Part shown: one piece after another, positions 1 to 6,492 of the stretch
Numbering within the stretch: the stretch's first letter is position 1
Layout of the letters: every line of letters starts with the position of its first letter
From: DATFYI01 sp035315125
GTDB taxonomy: Bacteria > Chloroflexota > Anaerolineae > Anaerolineales > Anaerolineaceae
Assembly: GCA_035315125.1 (NCBI GenBank)
Contig: DATFYI010000221.1
Location: 1 to 11,805 of the forward strand
Reading direction: 5' to 3'
DNA length: 11,805 nucleotides
Made by a program: the position numbers and the translations under genes
Notes under the pieces: generated by a model
Told to the model about the DNA's origin: nothing
What the model saw: the letters and a program-made list of their open reading frames with translations, nothing else
Databases searched by the model: none

Positions 1-340
1 ACCAATCTTGCAATGCCAGGGCTACTATGGTTGCCTTATTGGGCTGCTGGAGCATTGAATAGGCTTGCTCGAACAATGGGCCCCAGGTTTCATCTGGAGA
101 GAGTGACGAAGAGGAAGCATATAACCGGATCCAGGCCACTCCAGGAGGATCTGGTGGGCAGGCCAGCGCGGCCACTAAACGATCATTTCGCTGCATCAAT
201 AAATAAGGTTGATAGTCCAACCAATCAAAAGCGGTGCGCCAATCTAGATGGCGATGGACATAATATTCAAATCCAATTAACGATGAGATGCTGGGCTGAT
301 CTTTTTTAGTCGCTGGCCGAATTGAAAAAAGGAATGACAT
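1..340 (-). CDS. GNAT-family N-acetyltransferase, 3'-truncated by window edge
   Basis: Reading the minus strand from the ATG at 340 gives 113 codons without a stop, running off the left edge. The protein begins MSFLFSIRPATKKDQPSISS; an IRPAT..D start followed by a helix is the usual first strand and helix of GNAT acetyltransferases. Next come HRHLDWR (residues 29-35) and ALACPPDPPGVAWIRLYA (58-75), which fit the second to fourth strands and which I associate with uncharacterised Anaerolineae acetyltransferases. The acetyl-CoA loop (Q/RxxGxG/A) would lie beyond the edge, so acetyl-CoA binding and substrate cannot be judged. It lies 88 nt downstream of the TPR gene on the same strand, probably the third gene of the XRE-TPR operon. 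No strong ribosome site precedes the ATG. The plus-strand frame over the same bases has no recognisable protein content. Confidence 0.75.
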   Translation of the reverse strand, partial: MSFLFSIRPATKKDQPSISSLIGFEYYVHRHLDWRTAFDWLDYQPYLLMQRNDRLVAALACPPDPPGVAWIRLYASSSSLSPDETWGPLFEQAYSMLQQPNKATIVALALQDW

Positions 341-428
341 TTGAAAAATTCCGGAGATTTTTTAAATCCCGTCTGGTTTCCAGGGTATAAGATCGTTAAA
401 AATCGCCCGCCAGAAAGCCCAGCTAGAT

Positions 429-968
429 TTAATGCAACATTTTAAACGGCACCCTGAGGAGCTTTTTCAAGATCTTTTCCCTAAATGTTAGATGTTCTGA
501 TGCATCCAGAGCAGCTTCCATGCTGGCCATCGCCTCAAATTGTTTCCCTGTGCGCATTTGCAAAGCAGAGATACTTTTCAAAACAAATGTACGGGTTTTA
601 AGATCATTTATTTCTTTCAACAGGTCGGAACATTGGCGATATAAAGCTAGTGCCTGGTCATTTTTACCCTCAGCTTCTAACGCGGCGGCCTGGTTTCCTA
701 AAGCAATTGCCTGGCGCTTTTTATCGCCTGCCCGCAGAAAAATCTGATCGGTACCCTGGGCTGCTAACAACGCTCCCGAATTGTCACCGGCTTTAAGCAG
801 GGCTACGCTGCGGTTGTTTTGCATCTCGGCTGCATTTAGGAGGTTATTCTCCAATTCATACGCTTGGGCGGCTTTTTCAAATAATCTGGCTGCCTGCGAG
901 AATTCGCCCGCTTGATATGCGGCACTTGCCTTTTCAATCCATTGAGTGGGAGCAGATGTGGAATCCAT
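429..968 (-). CDS. Tetratricopeptide-repeat (TPR) protein
   Basis: A 179-residue soluble protein built almost entirely of TPR-like helix pairs. About four repeats are visible: residues 10-40 (AAYQAGEFSQAARLFEKAAQ), 43-80, 83-120 (AAALEAEGKNDQALALYRQC) and 123-156, each with the alternating small and large residues of TPRs. The C-terminus (163-179) is basic and amphipathic. There is no signal peptide or membrane segment, so it should be a cytoplasmic scaffold or binding protein; the ligand is unknown. The ATG at 968 lies four bases past the stop of the XRE gene with no clear Shine-Dalgarno, pointing to translational coupling. Pairing of a helix-turn-helix protein with a TPR protein recalls regulators that carry both parts in one chain, but a partnership here is inference. 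Confidence 0.82.
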   Translation of the reverse strand: MDSTSAPTQWIEKASAAYQAGEFSQAARLFEKAAQAYELENNLLNAAEMQNNRSVALLKAGDNSGALLAAQGTDQIFLRAGDKKRQAIALGNQAAALEAEGKNDQALALYRQCSDLLKEINDLKTRTFVLKSISALQMRTGKQFEAMASMEAALDASEHLTFREKILKKLLRVPFKMLH

Positions 969-972
969 GATT

Positions 973-1659
973 TTAATAAGTTATCTCTAATAGCCCTTCG
1001 GCAATTGAACGTAATTTTTCCACAGAAAGCTGGCTGAGGCGCATTGCCAGCTCGAGATAGGGTCGGTTAACTGGCGTACATACAAAGTCTTGCATCTCCG
1101 GAACTAATTCCATAAACTTATTGACGGTTTGCTTTTGAGCTCTCCAATTTCCAATTGGCCCATGACTATCAAAAAAATCTTCCAGGCGAGTATCTAAAGC
1201 TTTTACGAGAATTTCCAGATCTGTCAGTGGAATTGCAACTTCACCTAATTCAAACTGCTTGATTTGTTGTTCAGAAATTCCGGTGCGCTCAGCTATCTGG
1301 TGAGTAGTAAGGTTAGCCTGGTTCCGTAAAAGGCGCAACCTGGCGCCAATCATCCGATCCCTTATCTGGCGTAAGCGAGTATTTAGTTCAAGCCCAGGTT
1401 TCTTCTGGGTTTCGTTCTCAGATAAAGACTGATGACTCCAGAAATGTTCTAATGGAATATCAAAATAATATGCCAGAGTTTCTAAATCAGGTAATGAAAG
1501 GGTTTGTTTGCCACTTTCATAAGCTTGATATTGCTCCACAGGTATTCCGAGCAGGCCTGCGCATTCTTCGATTGACCTGCGAGCAGCAGTGCGCGCATCA
1601 TAGATCAGGACGCCAAGTTTTCTGGAGCGGAGATTCTTGATTTGTTGGGGATTATTCAT
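973..1659 (-). CDS. Transcriptional regulator with two XRE-type HTH domains
   Basis: A 228-residue DNA-binding protein carrying two lambda-repressor-like (XRE) helix-turn-helix domains in tandem. Domain 1 is residues about 17-74 (AGLLGIPVEQYQAYESGKQT, then FDIPLEHFW). Domain 2 is about 104-163 (QIAERTGISEQQIKQFELGE, then DTRLEDFF). The tail, 180-228, is helical and ends in LSVEKLRSIAEGLLEITY. The frame is open further upstream from a TTG at 1743, but I chose the ATG at 1659: AAAAGG lies seven bases before it, and the extra 28 residues (rich in R, C and aromatics) look like leader sequence. An extended -10 promoter at 1758-1766 would give a leader of about 90 nt. The TPR gene follows after four bases. 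Targets are unknown; autoregulation would be usual for the family. Linker residues 78-90 are polar and probably flexible. Confidence 0.85.
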   Translation of the reverse strand: MNNPQQIKNLRSRKLGVLIYDARTAARRSIEECAGLLGIPVEQYQAYESGKQTLSLPDLETLAYYFDIPLEHFWSHQSLSENETQKKPGLELNTRLRQIRDRMIGARLRLLRNQANLTTHQIAERTGISEQQIKQFELGEVAIPLTDLEILVKALDTRLEDFFDSHGPIGNWRAQKQTVNKFMELVPEMQDFVCTPVNRPYLELAMRLSQLSVEKLRSIAEGLLEITY

Positions 1660-1757
1660 ACCTGACCTTTTAATTAGATAATGAAATGATCGGATGGGCA
1701 ACAAGCGGATCAGCTTTCCCATCCCCCTGCAACGAATCCACAATCTTTTACCACTTT

Positions 1758-1766
1758 ATTATAGCA
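1758..1766 (-). promoter_or_regulatory. Extended -10 promoter for XRE-TPR-GNAT operon
   Basis: The minus strand reads TGCTATAAT, a perfect extended -10 element (TGn plus TATAAT). No good -35 hexamer is seen at the usual spacing, which extended -10 promoters can tolerate. The start of transcription would fall near 1751, about 90 nt before the chosen XRE start codon. It sits between the cpaF stop (1814) and the XRE gene, so the left-hand genes can be transcribed separately from the large operon. The same nine bases occur before the zinc-ribbon gene at 11223-11231. Confidence 0.55.
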
Positions 1767-1813
1767 CCGCTAATAAATAGGCTGTTTACCCCTCCGATTA
1801 ATAATTTTATGGA

Positions 1814-3138
1814 TTATCTTCTACGATTAGTGCTCATTATATTTGCAATATTTGCGCCAAACATTTCAGGACTAAGCTTAAAACCAGCCATTTCCAGCCT
1901 GGGACCAAATAATGGCCTGATGCCGGTCGGTTTTAATTCGCCAAGCACTTTTCCATCAGAATCGGTTCCGGATTGTTCGAAGCGGAAAATTTCGGTCATA
2001 ACTACTGTATCTCCCTCCATACCGGCTACTTCGGTAATCGAAATCACTTTTCTCGTGCCATCTTTTAGCCGGCTCTGCTGAATAATCAGGTCAATTGCGG
2101 CTGCGATTTGTTCTCGGACAACTTTTAACGGCAGGTCCATCCCAGACATCAAACACATCGTTTCTAATCGAGAGATCGTATCGCGTGGGGTATTAGCATG
2201 CAGGGTGGTCAAGGAGCCATCATGACCTGTGTTCATGGCCTGCAACATATCCAGGGCTTCACCGCCGCGCACTTCACCAACAATGATTCGATCCGGCCGC
2301 ATTCGTAATGAATTGCGCACCAAATCACGAATTGAAACGGTATTTTCCCCTTCCAGATCAGGTGGTTTGATTTCCAGCCGAACGACATGATCTTGCTGAA
2401 GCTTAAGTTCAGCTGCGTCCTCAATTGTAATGATCCGCTCATTTTCAGGAATAAAACTGGATAAGACATTTAACAAAGTCGTTTTCCCTGAACCTGTACT
2501 CCGGATACGATGATATTTAAGCGACCGATCACGCAGGCGCGCACAAAATCGGCCATGTTACGTGTGATCGAGCCGTATTCAATCAACTGATCCACCGATA
2601 GTTTTCCCTTTTGAAATTTGCGAATGGTGATGGTGGGCCCATCGATAGCGACCGGTGCGATGACTGCATTTACGCGTGAGCCGTCAGGCAAGCGAGCATC
2701 GACCGTGGGGCGATCATAGTCAATACGGCGGCCTAAGGGGACGATAATGCGCTCGATTATTTTTAATACCTGTGCGTCGTTATCGAAGACAACATTTGTT
2801 TTGATTAATTTTCCTTTGCGTTCAACATATATTTTTTGAGGGCCATTGACCATTATTTCGCTAATTTCTGGGTCATCCAAAAACTGCTGCAAAAGACCAA
2901 AACCCAGCATATCGTCAAGAATTTCGTGAAAGAGTTGCTCACGAATGGTATTTGGGAGCGAGAGTTTTGTAGAGCGGTATACCTCTTGCAGGGACCTTTC
3001 AATCATCTTGCGGCGATCGCCAACAATGCCCGAGTTTGCCTCAAGTTGGCGATTGATCATTCCAATTAAATAATCCTTGAGCTTGCTCAATTCCGCCGAT
3101 TGAGTATTCGTTTGATTCGTTTGATTTATGATTTCCAT
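1814..3138 (-). pseudogene. cpaF: CpaF/TadA-type secretion ATPase, frameshifted in Walker A
   Basis: CpaF is the hexameric cytoplasmic ATPase that powers Tad/Flp pilus assembly (GspE/VirB11 superfamily). Restoring one base gives 441 residues, a normal family length. The N-terminal part (ATG 3138 to about 2503, residues 1-213) has the family's DPEISEIMVNGP and DARLPDGSRVNAVIAP segments. The C-terminal part has the Asp box ITIEDAAEL, Walker B with RIIVGEVRGGEA, and the His box GHDGSLTTLHANTP. The Walker A region should read GGTGSGKTT, but a G is missing after TCCGGA, so the first frame runs into TAA at 2472-2470. Both sides are otherwise intact, so the lesion is recent, a sequencing error, or a recoding site. 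The ATG overlaps the stop of the 95-residue gene (TGATG), implying coupled translation; a TTG at 3174 is a less likely start. TadB/TadC do not follow. Confidence 0.85.
2482..2502 (-). other. Frameshift locus in cpaF with GGGAAAA slippery-type heptamer
   Basis: On the minus strand the order is GGAG (2502-2499), ten bases, then GGGAAAA (2488-2482). The upstream cpaF frame reads this as CAG GGA AAA CGA, the X XXY YYZ phase needed for -1 slippage, and stops four codons after AAA. A -1 shift here would continue into ACG ACT TTG, the frame of the C-terminal half, and would read GVQVQGKTT, which still fits GxxxxGK[ST]. The heptamer also arises simply from normal Walker A codons (GGG AAA ACG), so its presence is weak evidence for recoding. 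No stable hairpin is apparent just downstream. Confidence 0.4.
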
Positions 3139-3425
3139 CAGGTAGATTGGACTTTTTTGGCAGGCAGCAACCAAATAATTTGGGCACGATTTACCAACAG
3201 TAAGTCGCTAGTATAAGCAACTTCACCTGTATTGTCGTAAATAACTGCTTCTGTGACTGCGATAAACATCTCCTGTTCGTTGATAACATCTTTTAAACGA
3301 TCGTCCGGCCGGACATGCACTTTACCTTCAATTCTGTTATTAACGGTCTGGATAATAGTATCACAAGGAATTTTCTTTATGACTGAGGTGTAGATTTTCC
3401 CCTTTTCGTCAAATTGAGTTGTCAT
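3138..3425 (-). CDS. Small conserved-looking protein of unknown function (DUF6812-like)
   Basis: A 95-residue soluble protein with mostly beta-strand-like sequence. It has a mid-protein pattern, IEGKVHVRPDDRLKDVIN (52-69 of strand-loop-helix character by position), then EMFIAVTEAVIYD, then VAYTSDLLLVNRAQIIWLLP at the end. This layout, a strand with HVxPDxRLxDxLN followed by FIxVTxA, resembles small uncharacterised proteins such as DUF6812; I recall that family only loosely. There is no signal peptide, membrane helix or catalytic motif. The ATG at 3425 is 18 nt after the response-regulator stop, and the TGA overlaps the cpaF ATG by one base, so its dose is probably tied to CpaF. A role as accessory or regulator of CpaF is inference from position only. 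Confidence 0.7.
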   Translation of the reverse strand: MTTQFDEKGKIYTSVIKKIPCDTIIQTVNNRIEGKVHVRPDDRLKDVINEQEMFIAVTEAVIYDNTGEVAYTSDLLLVNRAQIIWLLPAKKVQST

Positions 3426-3443
3426 AGGTGTCGCTTTCTATCA

Positions 3444-4142
3444 TCAATTTTCTTTTTCTATCGGTGGCATGAGATAACCCAAACCAGCCCTTGTTACAAT
3501 ATGTTGTGGGGAATGGGGATTATCTTCAAGCTTTTGGCGGAGCCTGGCAATGCTCACCCATAATATTTCCTTGTCATCCCGGTATTGGGGCCCCCATATC
3601 GCAACTAACAAATCTTCGGCCGTAAGCACCTGGCCGACATGGTGGGCAAACTGGATCAATAAACGGTATTCTGTTGCAGAGAGGAAAACCGGTTTATTAT
3701 CTTTCCAGACTTCTGCACGGGCAAGATCAATTTTCAGGGTCGAATGCATAAAGTAGCGATTTTGAGTTACCTGCTCAGTGGTTTGAGCGCGGCGGAGCAC
3801 GGCTCGTACCCGTGCTACCAATTCTGTAGCCGAAAACGGTTTAACAACGTAATCATCGGCTCCAACGTTTAGCCCACGCACTCGATCTTGTTCTTCGCCG
3901 CGGGCGGTGAGCATAATAATCGGAACGCTGGAGAATTGGCGGATACGCTCGCAGGTAGTAATCCCGTCCAACTTTGGCATCATGATGTCAAGAACTACCA
4001 TATCCGGGTTCCGGCTCGATACCATTTCTAATGCATCTTCGCCATTCCCAGCCGTTATCACTTCATAACCTTCTTGTTCCAGATTAACTTTTAACAAATG
4101 CTGGTATAGCGGTTCGTCATCGACTACCAGGATGCGAGTCAT
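3444..4142 (-). CDS. OmpR/PhoB-family response regulator
   Basis: A 232-residue two-component response regulator. The receiver domain (1-118) has the full active site: acidic pair D8/D9, phospho-acceptor D52 (VVLDIMMPKLDG), T79 (IIMLTARG) and K101 (DDYVVKPFSATEL). The C-terminal winged helix (about 127-226) has the OmpR signature: LSATEYRLL, AIWGPQYRDD, the recognition helix around SIARLRQKLE, and the wing TRAGLGYLM. It should act as a DNA-binding transcription factor activated by phosphorylation, most likely by one or both kinases encoded just upstream. I chose the ATG at 4142 because AGGAGGT precedes it with nine bases between; a longer frame from TTG at 4169 would place that ribosome site inside the coding sequence. 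It lies 48 nt after the GAF kinase gene. A palindrome precedes its ribosome site. Confidence 0.93.
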   Translation of the reverse strand: MTRILVVDDEPLYQHLLKVNLEQEGYEVITAGNGEDALEMVSSRNPDMVVLDIMMPKLDGITTCERIRQFSSVPIIMLTARGEEQDRVRGLNVGADDYVVKPFSATELVARVRAVLRRAQTTEQVTQNRYFMHSTLKIDLARAEVWKDNKPVFLSATEYRLLIQFAHHVGQVLTAEDLLVAIWGPQYRDDKEILWVSIARLRQKLEDNPHSPQHIVTRAGLGYLMPPIEKEN

Positions 4143-4151
4143 AATATTGAT

Positions 4152-4158
4152 ACCTCCT
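4152..4158 (-). promoter_or_regulatory. Strong ribosome binding site deciding the response-regulator start
   Basis: The minus strand reads AGGAGGT, nine bases before the ATG at 4142. It is the best Shine-Dalgarno match in the window and rules against the in-frame TTG at 4169, which lies upstream of it. It suggests the regulator is translated more strongly than the kinases before it. Confidence 0.8.
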
Positions 4159-4190
4159 CTTGAGCTCAAATTATTTATGATTCGAGGGTT

Positions 4191-5393
4191 TCAGGGTTGG
4201 CTGGGTAGAAGAATATGGAATGTTGTGCCCTGCCCAAGAATGGATGTTGCAGATATTTCGCCTTGATGTGCTTCAAGGATTTGCTTGCAAATAAAAAGCC
4301 CCAATCCGGAACCATGAACGTTGGGGGACTGATCAGGAACTCGGAAAAAACGTGTAAATAAAGAAGGGATATATTGTTCCGGGATACCAGGGCCCTTATC
4401 CGAAATAGAGATATGGGCATGATTGCCTTCCTGGTTGATTGTTATCAGTACTTCAGAGCCAGACGCGTACTTGGCAGCGTTGGCGAGCAAATTCTCGAAA
4501 ACCTGCGCAAGCCGGTGAGGATCACCCTGGATCGGCATTAGATTGTTATCAAAATCTGTGTTGACAATAAGAGCAGGATTATGCAAACAGGAACGCGCAA
4601 TTACATTTTTTATTAATGTATCCAGGCGAACAAATTGGAATTGCATATGCAGTTGTCCGGATTGTAATCGGGACGAATCAAGCAGGTTTTCAATCAATTC
4701 CATTAAGTGGTCGGTCTCTTGGTCGATGATTTGCAGAAATTCTTGCTGTGTTTTTTGATCCCAGCTCGCATCCGAGCGTAGTAGCGTGGTAGTGTAACCT
4801 TTGATAAAGCCTAATGGGCTGCGCAGTTCGTGTGAAATGGTCGAAATAAAGTCATCTTGAAGTCTGGCAAGCTGCCGTTGTTCTTCAAGCAATTCATAAG
4901 CTTTTTCCATGTCCTGGCGTTCTACCAGCAAGGCAATTTGTTTTGCAATGAATTCTGAAAGTTCGATATTTTCTTGACTGAAGCTCGGGCCACCAAAACG
5001 GATGAAAACGATCGCTCCAAGGTATCGTTTATTTACTAAGAGCGGGATAGCCAATAGATAAGGTCTTTTTATACGATCTTCATCATCGCTGAGCTTTGGC
5101 TCTATTAATAGAGTCTTCCGTTTAGAAGTGATCTGGTTAGCGATATTTTCGCCCCAGGCAGCTTCTTCTTCACGCGAGCGTCCTCGTCCCATTGCTCGGG
5201 CATACATCACTTCCAGGTTCTCGTTTTTTGGATCTGCCAGATAAACTGCCAGATTATCGAAAATAAAGACAGCGCGAATAAGATTGATTATTTTATCCAG
5301 TGCCGGCTTCCATTCGGATGACTGCACGACAACTTTACTGATTGCATTTAAATATTCGGGGTTGAAGTCTGCCGTTGGAAATGTCCTAGTCAT
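4191..5393 (-). CDS. Soluble GAF-domain sensor histidine kinase
   Basis: A 400-residue cytoplasmic histidine kinase. The first 155 residues form a GAF-like sensor (IFDNLAVYLADP at 44-55, LLAIPLLVNKRYLGAIVFIR at 113-132, then a helix ending KQIALLVERQ). A coiled-coil linker (158-180) leads to HisKA, with the phospho-acceptor H188 in STISHELRSPLG. The ATPase domain has the N box N301/N305 (ENLLANAAKYA), the G1 box D332-G334-G336 (SDKGPGIP), an F box (FTRFFRV) and the G2 box GSGLGLFI at 361-368. There is no transmembrane segment, so the signal is cytosolic or a diffusible small molecule. The start at 5393 lies 44 nt after the other kinase, and the response regulator follows 48 nt later, the probable phosphotransfer partner. 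The sensor ligand is unknown. Confidence 0.92.
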   Translation of the reverse strand: MTRTFPTADFNPEYLNAISKVVVQSSEWKPALDKIINLIRAVFIFDNLAVYLADPKNENLEVMYARAMGRGRSREEEAAWGENIANQITSKRKTLLIEPKLSDDEDRIKRPYLLAIPLLVNKRYLGAIVFIRFGGPSFSQENIELSEFIAKQIALLVERQDMEKAYELLEEQRQLARLQDDFISTISHELRSPLGFIKGYTTTLLRSDASWDQKTQQEFLQIIDQETDHLMELIENLLDSSRLQSGQLHMQFQFVRLDTLIKNVIARSCLHNPALIVNTDFDNNLMPIQGDPHRLAQVFENLLANAAKYASGSEVLITINQEGNHAHISISDKGPGIPEQYIPSLFTRFFRVPDQSPNVHGSGLGLFICKQILEAHQGEISATSILGQGTTFHILLPSQP

Positions 5394-5436
5394 TAAAGCC
5401 CCAGTCTTTTCACTTGAGTAAATCCCTCATTGGTTT

Positions 5437-5442
5437 ATTATA
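5437..5442 (-). promoter_or_regulatory. Possible internal -10 element before the GAF kinase gene
   Basis: TATAAT on the minus strand overlaps the stop of the preceding kinase gene (GTA TAA T). Transcription would begin near 5430, about 37 nt before the ATG at 5393. The hexamer 17 bases upstream (CATAAG) is a poor -35 and there is no TGn extension, so this may be chance. If real, it would let the GAF kinase, regulator and cpaF be expressed apart from parAB. Confidence 0.25.
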
Positions 5443-6472
5443 CCGAATCTTGGAGAGAGCTTATGAGGAAATCGAATTGACTTCCCTTGCCAACCTCGGA
5501 TTTAACATGAATGACAGAGCCATGAGCCTCGATGATTTTTCTTACCAGAGCGAGACCCAAACCAGTTCCAGCGTATTTGCGGGAGGAGGATCCATCCAAT
5601 TGATGAAATGGTTCGAAAATTTCATCAATCCTTTCGGTTGGAATACCGATGCCGGTATCAATAACTGCAATTCTTACGAAATTTTCTTCCCGATCTACTT
5701 TCAAAGTTACTTTTCCCCCAGACATTGTAAACTTGATAGCGTTATCCAATAATTGCAGAATTACCCAACTGATCTTTTGTTCGTCGATTTGGATAAGCGG
5801 TAAATCTTCCTGGCATTCAAATATCAAAATAATATTTTGTTCCTGAGCTTTTGTTTGGGTCGAATCAATCAATGCTGAACATAAATTTGCTATATCGATT
5901 TTTTCGAGGCGGATGGTAAGCGGCTCGCGCTCACTCATCGAAAATAAAATCAGGTCTTCGATCAGATGGTCCAAACGACTGGCCGATCTTCTTATAATTT
6001 TCAGTACTCGTTTTTGCTCACCTGTTAATTCACCCAGGTCGCCTGCCAGCAAGACGTCAAGATAACCATTTAAATGTGTCAGCGGGGTTCGTAACTCATG
6101 TGAGATGTTTCCCACAAAATTAGACTTCAACTGATTCAACTCAGAAAGTTTGCTAAAAGCCATCTCAAGCTCGGCAGTCCTTTCCTGAACGCGCTTTTCC
6201 AATTGTTCATTGGCGTCCTGAAGAGCGGAGCGTAATTGGATGATCAGTTCGGTGATGGCCTGTTCCAATGTCGTGCGATCAATCAAACCCCAATCAATCA
6301 AAATTTGTCCCAACAGAGGTGTAATTTGCAAGTCTCCTACCCTGGCCGTTTTCTGAAAGTTAAGGGCTCGCTTGAGATCATCCAGGCTGATGATACCTTT
6401 TTCAACCAGATAATCACCAAGGCGAGGAACTAGAATTTCCGGGGTAAGTTGAACGGGAGTTTGCGTATCCAT
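5438..6472 (-). CDS. Histidine kinase with N-terminal GspE/MshEN-like domain
   Basis: A 344-residue soluble histidine kinase with an unusual sensor. Residues 17-40 match the first half of the GspE_N/MshEN motif: R17-L18-G19, L22, G26-I27-I28, L33, A36-L37 and Q40. A second copy, 53-75, matches less well (LLGQILIDWGLIDRTTLEQA), with a linker longer than the usual five residues. MshEN domains bind cyclic di-GMP in type II secretion and pilus ATPases. A coiled coil (about 78-118) joins it to HisKA, H125 in GNISHELRTPLT. The ATPase domain has the N box with N244 (LLDNAIKFT), the G1 box D272-G274-G276 (DTGIGIP), an F box (FEPFHQLD) and the G2 box GTGLGLAL (302-309). It has no membrane helix. It starts 20 nt after the amidohydrolase gene and precedes a second kinase and a regulator. 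Confidence 0.9.
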   Translation of the reverse strand: MDTQTPVQLTPEILVPRLGDYLVEKGIISLDDLKRALNFQKTARVGDLQITPLLGQILIDWGLIDRTTLEQAITELIIQLRSALQDANEQLEKRVQERTAELEMAFSKLSELNQLKSNFVGNISHELRTPLTHLNGYLDVLLAGDLGELTGEQKRVLKIIRRSASRLDHLIEDLILFSMSEREPLTIRLEKIDIANLCSALIDSTQTKAQEQNIILIFECQEDLPLIQIDEQKISWVILQLLDNAIKFTMSGGKVTLKVDREENFVRIAVIDTGIGIPTERIDEIFEPFHQLDGSSSRKYAGTGLGLALVRKIIEAHGSVIHVKSEVGKGSQFDFLISSLQDSV

Positions 6473-6492
6473 TATTTAAATCTGCCAATGAT

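Noticed and set aside
13..309. Plus-strand open frame of 98 codons
   Set aside because: It is antisense to the acetyltransferase gene, has no ribosome site and no recognisable protein pattern.
363..388. Short CTGG-AAA-CCAG hairpin between the TPR and acetyltransferase genes
   Set aside because: The four-base-pair stem is too weak for a terminator and has no adjoining T tract.
1660..1743. Longer XRE protein starting at TTG 1743 or ATG 1722
   Set aside because: Neither start has a properly spaced ribosome site, and the extra residues do not look like part of an HTH protein.
1686..2081. Plus-strand open frame of 131 codons
   Set aside because: It overlaps the conserved C-terminal half of cpaF on the other strand and reads as low-information sequence.
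4143..4169. Longer response regulator starting at TTG 4169
   Set aside because: It would put the AGGAGGT ribosome site inside the coding region and add a nine-residue extension not typical of the family.
4175..4420. Minus-strand 81-codon frame in another phase
   Set aside because: It lies wholly inside the histidine-kinase ATPase domain, whose frame has all catalytic motifs.
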